NCBI GenBank assembly: GCA_002168075.1
Contig: NHCE01000005.1
Span: 403,501 to 467,500 of the forward strand
Direction of reading: 5' to 3'
Length of the DNA: 64,000 nucleotides
From: Rhizobiales bacterium TMED25
GTDB lineage: Bacteria; Pseudomonadota; Alphaproteobacteria; Rhizobiales; TMED25
Both the position numbers and the translations under genes were made by a program. This document shows, piece after piece, positions 32,479 to 39,656 of the stretch (position 1 is its first letter; each line of letters begins with the position of its first letter). The notes under the pieces were generated by a model. The model was not told where the DNA came from and searched no databases. It saw only the letters and a list, made by a program, of their open reading frames with translations.

Positions 32479-33112
32479 TACAGATTTATTAAAACTATAT
32501 TTAGTTACAGATCCTGAACTTTGTGAGGAGTTTGGTTTAGTTGAAACAGTTATGCATGCCATAAAAGGGGGTGTTACCTCTGTTCAATTAAGGGACAAAA
32601 ATATTAGCACTAAATCAATGATCAAACAGGGATTGGTATTAAAGGAAAAATTACAAGAGCAAAATATACCTCTAATTATTAATGATGATGTGGAGGCTGC
32701 TATCTCTATTGGAGCTGATGGTGTTCATGTCGGTCAAAGTGATATGGATGTTAAAGATGTAAGAAAAGAAGTTGGTTCTTCGATGTTAGTCGGTTTGTCC
32801 TGTGAAAATATTAAGCAAGCTAAATTAATTGATAGAGATATTCTTGATTATGTCGGGATAAGTCCTCTCTTTTCAACTATGACAAAAAACGACCATACTT
32901 CGCCAATTGGTTTTGATGGTCTGAGTCAAATAGTGTCACTCACCAAGCTTCCCTGTGTTGCAATTGGAGGTGTCAAAGTCCATCATTGTACAGAAATATT
33001 TTCAAGAGGGGCTGTTGGTGTTGCTGTTATATCTGGTATATGTGGTCAAAAAGATCCCGAGTTAGCAGCCATTGCATATTCTAAACAAATAGCGAACTAT
33101 CAGAGAATTTGA
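32474..33112 (+). CDS. thiE: ThiE, thiamine phosphate synthase (ATT start)
   Basis: The first ATG in frame (32552) would give a 186-residue protein that lacks the first strand. Upstream in the same frame, sequence encodes LLKLYLVTDPELC, the conserved start of ThiE, back to a TAG at 32465. No ATG, GTG or TTG lies there; the only plausible initiator is the ATT at 32474, overlapping the thiM stop. This gives 212 residues, the normal ThiE length. Motifs are VQLRDKN, GADGVHVGQSD and AIGGV. It couples HMP-diphosphate and thiazole phosphate to thiamine phosphate. Confidence 0.88.
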   Translation: MNTDLLKLYLVTDPELCEEFGLVETVMHAIKGGVTSVQLRDKNISTKSMIKQGLVLKEKLQEQNIPLIINDDVEAAISIGADGVHVGQSDMDVKDVRKEVGSSMLVGLSCENIKQAKLIDRDILDYVGISPLFSTMTKNDHTSPIGFDGLSQIVSLTKLPCVAIGGVKVHHCTEIFSRGAVGVAVISGICGQKDPELAAIAYSKQIANYQRI

Positions 33113-33119
33113 GGTCATA

Positions 33120-33935
33120 ATGAAGGGTAAAAATTACTATATTCCAAAAGTATTATCTATTGCTGGATCTGATCCATCCGGTGGAGCTGGTATCCAAGCT
33201 GATTTGAAATCATTTTCTGCGAATAAAACATTCGGTATGTCAGTAATAACAGCTTTAACAGCTCAAAATACAATGGGTGTTCAGGATATACACCTTGTAC
33301 CAGAAGGTTTCATTGAATCACAAATAAATTCTATTTTTCAAGATATAATTGTTGATGCTGTGAAGATCGGTATGATTGCAAATTCTAGCATCGCATCTAT
33401 TATTTCTAAAAATTTACGAAAAAGAAAAGTAAAAAATATTGTAATTGACCCAGTTATGGTTGCAAAGGGAGGCGCAACGCTTCTGGAGATCGATGCAATT
33501 GAGACAATACGTAAAGATTTAATTCAAGTAGCAGATGTTTTAACACCAAATTTACCTGAGGCAGCATTGCTCACAAATTGTGATATCGCAACAACAAAGT
33601 CGGAGATGTTAACCCAAGGTAGGCGACTTCTTGATCTTGGTCCAAAAGCTATATATGTCAAGGGTGGTCATTTGAAATCTAAAAAAAGTCCAGATCTTCT
33701 TATTACTATAAATGATGAAATATGGTTTGAAGCCCCGCGTGTTAATACCATCAATACGCATGGAACTGGTTGTACTTTATCTTCAGCAATCTGTGCTAAT
33801 CTAGCGCATGGTTTTGAAATTGAAACTGCCATCAGCATCTCTAAGCAGTATGTCACGGATGCAATAAAAAATGCTGATAAGTTAGATGTAGGGCAGGGTC
33901 ACGGACCGACGCACCATTTTAATAATCTTTGGTGA
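33120..33935 (+). CDS. thiD: ThiD, HMP/HMP-phosphate kinase
   Basis: A 271-residue ribokinase-family kinase. It has the start VLSIAGSDPSGGAGIQADLKSFSA (residues 11-34), the TALTAQNT substrate loop, VIDPVMVAKGG, and the NTHGTGCTLSSAI anion hole (about 215-227). It phosphorylates hydroxymethylpyrimidine twice to the diphosphate used by ThiE. It starts 8 bases after thiE. Confidence 0.95.
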   Translation: MKGKNYYIPKVLSIAGSDPSGGAGIQADLKSFSANKTFGMSVITALTAQNTMGVQDIHLVPEGFIESQINSIFQDIIVDAVKIGMIANSSIASIISKNLRKRKVKNIVIDPVMVAKGGATLLEIDAIETIRKDLIQVADVLTPNLPEAALLTNCDIATTKSEMLTQGRRLLDLGPKAIYVKGGHLKSKKSPDLLITINDEIWFEAPRVNTINTHGTGCTLSSAICANLAHGFEIETAISISKQYVTDAIKNADKLDVGQGHGPTHHFNNLW

Positions 33936-33979
33936 ATTTCGGATTAATATAAGAAAACGATAAACAAAAGGAGACTTAA

Positions 33980-34930
33980 ATGAAAAAAATTATATTTACA
34001 AGCTACATATTGCTTCTCTTGGTAATGAGTCCGGTAAGTGGAAATGCTGACGATAAAGTATCAGTTCTTTTAGACTGGTTTATTAATCCGGATCACGGTC
34101 CAATAATTATTGCAGAAGAGAAGGGTTATTTTTCTGAATATGATTTAGATGTGGAAATTGTAGCACCAGCTGATCCATCGATGCCCCCAAAACTAGTAGC
34201 AGCAGGCAAAGCGGATCTTGCAATAAGCTATCAACCCCAGCTTCATCTTCAAGTTAGTGAAGGTCTTCCTTTATTAAGAGTTGGAACACTAGTTGCAACT
34301 CCTTTGAACTGTCTTCTTGTTTTAAAAGATGGTCCAATATCCACGCCTGCTGATCTCAGGAATAAAAAGATTGGTTTTTCTGTTGCAGGTGTAGAGGAAG
34401 CACTTCTCTCAGCTATTTTAGAGAAATATGGCATATCAATAGAAGAAATTGAGCTTATTAATGTGAATTTTTCATTATCACCCGCTCTAATGTCGAAACA
34501 AGTTGATGCAGTAATTGGTGCATTTAGGAATTTTGAACTCAATCAAATGGATATTGAAAATGTACCTGGACATTGTTTTTATATCGAAGAAGAGGGTGTT
34601 CCTGCATATGACGAATTAATCTACGTTGCTAATCCGAAGAGGATGGATCAAAGTGAAATTGCAAGATTTTTAAAAGCTACTGAACTTGCAACGCAATTCA
34701 TAATTAATAACCCAGAAGAAAGTTGGGAGATATTTTCATCAACATCAAAAGAACTACAAAATGAACTTAATAGAAGAGCATGGTTTGATACAATACCAAG
34801 ATTTGCTCTAAGGCCAGCAGCTAACGATGAGGCAAGATACAAAGATTTCCAAGATTTTCTATATAGCTCAGGCCTTATTGAAAAGAAAGTTTCAATTAAA
34901 AAACTTACAAGGGATATAACCCGCAAATGA
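33980..34930 (+). CDS. thiY: ThiY-like HMP/thiamine precursor binding protein
   Basis: A 316-residue NMT1/THI5-like periplasmic binding protein. A signal peptide (residues 1-23) is followed by VSVLLDWFINPDHGPIIIAEEKGYF (about 28-52), the family start that binds pyrimidine. It probably binds hydroxymethylpyrimidine or formylaminopyrimidine. Followed directly by an ATPase and a permease gene, in the arrangement thiYZX of thiamine precursor ABC importers. AAAGGAGAC precedes the ATG. Confidence 0.9.
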   Translation: MKKIIFTSYILLLLVMSPVSGNADDKVSVLLDWFINPDHGPIIIAEEKGYFSEYDLDVEIVAPADPSMPPKLVAAGKADLAISYQPQLHLQVSEGLPLLRVGTLVATPLNCLLVLKDGPISTPADLRNKKIGFSVAGVEEALLSAILEKYGISIEEIELINVNFSLSPALMSKQVDAVIGAFRNFELNQMDIENVPGHCFYIEEEGVPAYDELIYVANPKRMDQSEIARFLKATELATQFIINNPEESWEIFSSTSKELQNELNRRAWFDTIPRFALRPAANDEARYKDFQDFLYSSGLIEKKVSIKKLTRDITRK

Positions 34931-35652
34931 GTGTGATCATCCCCTCATTACATATTGATGGCAGCGCAGTATTTGATGGTAATATTCTTTTTAGTGTCAA
35001 AGATATGGCAATAAATTCATCGCAATGGACGTGCTTGCTTGGACCTTCTGGATCTGGAAAGTCAACTCTATTAAGATTAATTGCAGGTCTTGATACCCAT
35101 GTTGAATTTAATGGAAGTCTGGATGCAAGTGATAATCTTCAAGTCCACAATCGAGTTGCTTATATGGCACAAAGTGATCTTCTTTTGCCTTGGCTGAGGG
35201 CAGATGAGAATATCAGCGTTGGTTCAAGGCTTCGCGGTGAAAAGATTGATAATGATCAGTTAGAAATAATTATACAAAATGTTGGCCTTATTGATCATTA
35301 TAAGAAGTATCCTTCCGAATTATCTGGAGGACAGAGGCAGAGGGTGGCACTTGCAAGAACTTTAATGGAAAATAAGCCGATTATTCTGCTAGATGAGCCA
35401 TTTTCAGCGCTTGATGCAAAAACTAGACTAGAAATGCAGGATCTTGTAGCAGAGCATTTACAGGAAAAAACTATATTACTAGTAACACATGACCCAAGTG
35501 AGGCAACTAGATTATGTAATAACATATATATTCTCAATGATCGCGAAATATACATAACAAAGAGTCTTCCGCCTCCATTCCCTAAAAATATTAATGACGA
35601 AGATGTATTTTTATTACAAACAAAACTATTAGAAGAGATTAGGAGTTCCTAA
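34927..35652 (+). CDS. thiZ: ThiZ-like ABC transporter ATPase
   Basis: A 241-residue ABC ATPase. Walker A is GPSGSGKST (about residues 38-46), signature LSGGQRQRVALARTL, and Walker B IILLDEPFSALDA, as in the SsuB/TauB-like group that serves NMT1-family importers. It energises uptake with ThiX. It overlaps thiY by 4 bases (ATGA) and thiX by one base. Confidence 0.9.
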   Translation: MSVIIPSLHIDGSAVFDGNILFSVKDMAINSSQWTCLLGPSGSGKSTLLRLIAGLDTHVEFNGSLDASDNLQVHNRVAYMAQSDLLLPWLRADENISVGSRLRGEKIDNDQLEIIIQNVGLIDHYKKYPSELSGGQRQRVALARTLMENKPIILLDEPFSALDAKTRLEMQDLVAEHLQEKTILLVTHDPSEATRLCNNIYILNDREIYITKSLPPPFPKNINDEDVFLLQTKLLEEIRSS

Positions 35653-36386
35653 TGAAGAGTTGGTATTATCCCGTAGCTTCGATTTTATCAATAATATTAA
35701 TTTGGCAATTAGGGGTATGGGTCAGTTCTGCGCCATCTTATATATTACCTGCACCTTTTGATGTTTTAGTATCTTTCATTGATAATTGGCAGTTAATTCT
35801 AGAACATACAATAGTAACATTGACTGAGGTCTTACTTGGGTTATTTTTTGGAGTCTCACTTGGTTTTGTTACAGCATTGTATCTCGAGTCTTCTAAAACA
35901 GCTGTACTTTTTTTGCGCCCAATATTGATTTTTAGTCAAGCAATTCCAGTTTTTGCTCTAGCACCACTTTTAACATTATGGTTAGGATATGGGATACTTT
36001 CAAAAGTAGTTATGGCTATATTAATAATATACTTTCCAGTGACATCCTCCTTTTATGATGGATTAACGAAAACCCCCTCATCATTCCTCGACCTCGCGAA
36101 AACATTGGGAAGTTCAAAAAGAAGAACTCTTTATGTTATCAAAATTCCAGCTGCCACACCAAACCTCTTCTCAGGTATCAGATTAGCTGCTGTATATGCA
36201 CCAATAGGTGCAACAATCGGCGAGTGGGTGGGATCTTCTCAAGGACTTGGATACTTGATGCTTTTAGCTAATGGTAGAGTAAAAATAGATTTAATGTTTG
36301 CGGCCCTATTAACTCTTGGTTTCATCTCAATTGGGCTTTATGGTTTAATATCATTTATTTTGAGAAAACTAGCTTTAAGATCTTAA
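35652..36386 (+). CDS. thiX: ThiX-like ABC transporter permease
   Basis: A 244-residue BPD_transp_1 permease with about six hydrophobic segments. The EAA-type loop DLAKTLGSSKRRTLYVIKIPAATPNL (about 149-174) couples to ThiZ. It completes the import system for the pyrimidine precursor. It ends with no clear terminator; an AT-rich hairpin at 36391-36418 has no T run. Confidence 0.9.
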   Translation: MKSWYYPVASILSIILIWQLGVWVSSAPSYILPAPFDVLVSFIDNWQLILEHTIVTLTEVLLGLFFGVSLGFVTALYLESSKTAVLFLRPILIFSQAIPVFALAPLLTLWLGYGILSKVVMAILIIYFPVTSSFYDGLTKTPSSFLDLAKTLGSSKRRTLYVIKIPAATPNLFSGIRLAAVYAPIGATIGEWVGSSQGLGYLMLLANGRVKIDLMFAALLTLGFISIGLYGLISFILRKLALRS

Positions 36387-36506
36387 AAATACATATTTTT
36401 TCTAAAAAGAAAATATGTGAATATATATCCGTATTAGTTTATTTCTAAAATTTTATTGTTATCATTTGGTTGAAAATCTATTAATCGTAAACACTAATAA
36501 TGAGGA

Positions 36507-37046
36507 ATGATGAAAATATCAAAGGGCGACAAAATTGATGAAATATCCCTGCCTAAAACAGATGGAACAATTTTTAATTTGTCTGAAACTAGAGGGAAAA
36601 AAGTTCTACTTACTTTTTACAGAATTGCTGGTTGTAGTTTTTGTAATCTAAGAATAAATGAGTTTAAGAGGCGGTTTGATGAATTTGGAAATAATTTTAC
36701 ACACGTCGCCATATTTCATTCACCTAAAAATAATTTAGAGAATTACATGAGAAAACATGGAGAGTTACCTTTCACAGTTTTGGCTGATGAGGAGTTTAAG
36801 TATTACAAGAAATATGAAATTGAAAGATCTCTAGCAAAAACTATCGCAGCAATGTTATTTAAGGCTCATAAAATAATTCCGGCTATTGTCAAAGGTTATA
36901 TTCCGTTCTCAATCAAAGGATATTTTGACATTGCTGTAACGGATATTTTAATAAATGAAGAGGGTGTTGTTGATCAGGTTTACTATGCTAAAAAAGATAT
37001 AGCCGATCACTTTAGCTTTGATAAAGTAAAAGATTTCTCATTATAA
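36507..37046 (+). CDS. AhpC/TSA peroxiredoxin-like protein
   Basis: A 179-residue redoxin. The active-site segment FYRIAGCSFCNLRINEF (about residues 37-53) carries a CxxC (C-S-F-C) in the position of the peroxidatic cysteine. DEISLPKTDGTIFNLSE precedes it, as usual for the AhpC/TSA thioredoxin fold. It may reduce peroxides or act as a bacterioferritin comigratory-type protein. Starts at ATG 36507 after TGAGGA; an ATG one codon later is an alternative. No operon partner. Confidence 0.82.
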   Translation: MMKISKGDKIDEISLPKTDGTIFNLSETRGKKVLLTFYRIAGCSFCNLRINEFKRRFDEFGNNFTHVAIFHSPKNNLENYMRKHGELPFTVLADEEFKYYKKYEIERSLAKTIAAMLFKAHKIIPAIVKGYIPFSIKGYFDIAVTDILINEEGVVDQVYYAKKDIADHFSFDKVKDFSL

Positions 37047-37070
37047 TATTTATTTGTTAGTTTCCATCCA

Positions 37071-37622
37071 ATGAACGATTTAATAAAAAATGTTGTTGCG
37101 GTTTGTATTAACAGTTCACATTCTTTTTCAAAAACTATTCAAAAAGAAATTAAATTAATTAAAATGATAGGGGTAGAGGGTGATGCTCATGCTGGTAAGT
37201 ATGTAAAACATCTTTCTCGGGCGAAAAAACACCCAAAGGATATCAATTTAAGGCAAGTGCACCTGATAGAAAAAGAACTACTTGAAGAACTTTTGCAGGA
37301 TGGCTTTGAAATTAGACCTGGAAACCTCGGAGAAAATATTACAACATCAGGTATTGAATTAATTAAATTACCAAAAGATACAATCTTAAAAATAGGAGAC
37401 GATGTTCAACTTCAAATCACTGGACTGAGAAATCCATGTTGGCAAATAGATGCATATAAAAATGGTTTATTAAAAAAAATGATATCAAAAGATGAATACG
37501 GTAATATCATTAGAAAAACTGGTGTTATGACAATTGTTAAAAATGGAGGTACTATAAAAGAAGGAGACAATATTCAAATCATCCTGCCAGATAAGCCACA
37601 TCAAAAATTAGAAGTTGTTTGA
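37071..37622 (+). CDS. MOSC domain protein
   Basis: A 183-residue protein of the MOSC (molybdenum cofactor sulfurase C-terminal) fold. The GVEGDAHAG segment (about 36-44), RPGNLGENITTSGIEL (about 83-98) and GLRNPCWQID with its conserved cysteine (about 122-131) support this. MOSC proteins handle sulfur or molybdopterin-bound sulfur. It starts 24 bases after the peroxiredoxin-like gene and could share its transcript. Confidence 0.85.
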   Translation: MNDLIKNVVAVCINSSHSFSKTIQKEIKLIKMIGVEGDAHAGKYVKHLSRAKKHPKDINLRQVHLIEKELLEELLQDGFEIRPGNLGENITTSGIELIKLPKDTILKIGDDVQLQITGLRNPCWQIDAYKNGLLKKMISKDEYGNIIRKTGVMTIVKNGGTIKEGDNIQIILPDKPHQKLEVV

Positions 37623-37643
37623 TATTACTAGCTAATAATTATC

Positions 37644-38597
37644 CTAAAATTTTTCAGACCACTTCAGTGATTCTTCGACAAAAATATCTTCTATAGCGGG
37701 TTTATTGGATATTAAATCTTGCTCAAAAAGATATGTTAATAATTTTTCAATATTATTTTTATTTGATTTATTCAAACCATGAGGATACGGGTCATTTTCA
37801 AAAATGTGCATTGTATCGGACCACAATTTATCAGCCCATGGCAAGAGAGTTGATCCAATCTTTCTCTCCAAAGCGGCTTTCTTACTATCACTATAGGCTT
37901 TGAATAATAAATATCCAAGTTCTGGATATTTTGAATATGTTTCGCGGTGGATCATAATGCAATGGTTGATTGGATATATACCAGTTTTATTGAAATAATT
38001 TTTTTCAATATTGATGAAGTTACTGAGGAGTGGTCGCAATTTTCTTTTATCAAAATCAAGTAATCGGTCTTCTGGCCGAGGGGCGATATACACATCTAGC
38101 TCGCCGTCAATAAGCATTTCCTCAGGATCTTTATCTAAAAGTGATAGTCTTGCTTTTTTTGGGGCATCAAATCTCTGATTTCTGTGTGCATACCAATCTA
38201 TATCGCTCCAATGTATACCATACTCATCGTGAAGTATACCTCGGACCCAGACAGCTGCTGTTTGTGAGTAATCTTTTATACCAACTTTTAATTTTTTGAG
38301 ATCATTTAGTGACTCTATTTCACTATCTTTTCTCACCCAGATAATACCATGCCTAAAGCCTCTATTTACAAATATAGGCAAGGCAACCATTTTGCAGATA
38401 TCTCTATCTCTCATCATTATGAAGTTAGATAGGGAGAATTCAGAAACCTCAAATACTTCATGATTCAAAATACTTTTATAGATTGTAGGTAATTTTGAAG
38501 GAATATAATTTAAATTTATACCATTCTTCATTCCTGATATCGACATAGTAAACTCGTAATCTCCACCAAGAATATTAATTTTATTTTGGATATTCAT
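37644..38597 (-). CDS. 4,5-dihydroxyphthalate decarboxylase-like protein
   Basis: A 317-residue protein of the Pht5-type family, which has a periplasmic-binding-protein fold. Segments include EVSEFSLSNFIMMRD (about 51-65), ALPIFVNRGFRHGIIWVR (about 73-90) and GELDVYIAPRPE (about 169-180). Family members decarboxylate 4,5-dihydroxyphthalate and similar aromatic acids. No other phthalate catabolism gene is nearby, so this may act on another substrate or be an orphan. The family call rests on overall similarity rather than a catalytic motif. Confidence 0.7.
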   Translation of the reverse strand: MNIQNKINILGGDYEFTMSISGMKNGINLNYIPSKLPTIYKSILNHEVFEVSEFSLSNFIMMRDRDICKMVALPIFVNRGFRHGIIWVRKDSEIESLNDLKKLKVGIKDYSQTAAVWVRGILHDEYGIHWSDIDWYAHRNQRFDAPKKARLSLLDKDPEEMLIDGELDVYIAPRPEDRLLDFDKRKLRPLLSNFINIEKNYFNKTGIYPINHCIMIHRETYSKYPELGYLLFKAYSDSKKAALERKIGSTLLPWADKLWSDTMHIFENDPYPHGLNKSNKNNIEKLLTYLFEQDLISNKPAIEDIFVEESLKWSEKF

Positions 38598-38648
38598 TCT
38601 GCCTTATGGGAAAGATTTGTGATTTATTTAAAAATTTTCAATTCGTGA

Positions 38649-39188
38649 CTATATCGCTGCAGATATTGCTGCGGCATTTTTTGCATTTTTTGCAAGTTGA
38701 TTTTCAATATTTGATATAGCTTCAATTTCTTTAATCCCCCGAGATCTAGAAACTTCTTTTGCAAGCCGATCAAGTGCCGATTCGTATAATTGTCTCTCAG
38801 AATATGACTGTTCAGATTGGCTTGGGTTCCTATGTAAATCTCTTACAACCTCAGATAGAGCAATTATATCACCTGAATTAATCTTTGACTCGTATTCTTG
38901 TGCACGTCGGCTCCACATTGTTTTTTTAGTTTTTGCATTACTTTTTAAAATCGTAAAAGCTTGGTCAATTAAATTTGTGTCAGATATTGACCGCATACCT
39001 GTTGAAGTTACTTTTCCGATGGGGACTCGAAGTGTCATTTTATCTTCTTCAAAGTAAATTACATAAAGCTCTAATTTCGTACCAGCTATTTCTTGCTCAA
39101 CAATTTCAGTAATTTTTCCAACCCCATGTGATGGATAAACAACATATTGATTTAACTTATATTTTTTATTATCTTTTGACTTTTCCAT
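38649..39188 (-). CDS. carD: CarD family transcriptional regulator
   Basis: A 179-residue CarD_CdnL-type protein. The N-terminal RNA polymerase-interacting Tudor-like domain is LNQYVVYPSHGVGKITEI (about residues 12-29) followed by LYVIYFEEDKMTLRVP. The C-terminal helical DNA-binding domain includes RAQEYESKI and LHRNPSQSEQSYSERQLYESAL-like sequence. In alphaproteobacteria it stabilises open promoter complexes, for example at rRNA promoters. Directly downstream of fdxA in the same orientation (20 bases). Confidence 0.93.
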   Translation of the reverse strand: MEKSKDNKKYKLNQYVVYPSHGVGKITEIVEQEIAGTKLELYVIYFEEDKMTLRVPIGKVTSTGMRSISDTNLIDQAFTILKSNAKTKKTMWSRRAQEYESKINSGDIIALSEVVRDLHRNPSQSEQSYSERQLYESALDRLAKEVSRSRGIKEIEAISNIENQLAKNAKNAAAISAAI

Positions 39189-39208
39189 TAACTATATTTC
39201 CTTTTTAA

Positions 39209-39544
39209 TTAGTCGCCTTCACCAGGTTCTTCCGAAAAAAATTCTAATTTATCTTCCACATCTTTGTATTTATCTGCATCAGATGGGTGTTCTTTTTTGA
39301 TTGTTATATTTGGCCAGATTTCAGAATATTTCCTATTGAGTTCAAGATACTTTTCCATACCTGGTTCTGTATCAGGTAGGATTGCCTCAGCTGGGCATTC
39401 AGGTTCACAAACTCCACAGTCTATACATTCATCAGGGTTGATGACTAACATATTATTCCCTTCATAAAAACAGTCAACTGGACAAACTTCAACGCAATCC
39501 ATAAATTTGCACTTAATACAAGCTTGATTCACAACATATGTCAT
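39209..39544 (-). CDS. fdxA: FdxA, 7Fe ferredoxin
   Basis: A 111-residue ferredoxin of the alphaproteobacterial FdxA (3Fe-4S/4Fe-4S) type. The first cluster ligands are in [18 protein letters not shown] (about residues 9-26), the second in [12 protein letters not shown] (about 40-51). An acidic C-terminus (EEPGEGD) follows. It is an electron carrier of unknown partner. The ATG lies 112 bases downstream of the helicase gene on the minus strand, next to carD, as is common in this class. Confidence 0.95.
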   Translation of the reverse strand: MTYVVNQACIKCKFMDCVEVCPVDCFYEGNNMLVINPDECIDCGVCEPECPAEAILPDTEPGMEKYLELNRKYSEIWPNITIKKEHPSDADKYKDVEDKLEFFSEEPGEGD

Positions 39545-39656
39545 ACTAGATACTTATACCTGAAAAATTAAATAATTTAAAATCATGAAATTTATATATA
39601 AAACAAATATATTTATGAAAATTTAAGATCATTAGATTTATGTATAGCAGAAAATA

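Noticed and set aside
36391..36418. Hairpin after thiX as terminator
   Set aside because: The arms are almost only A and T and no T tract follows, so it is not convincing.
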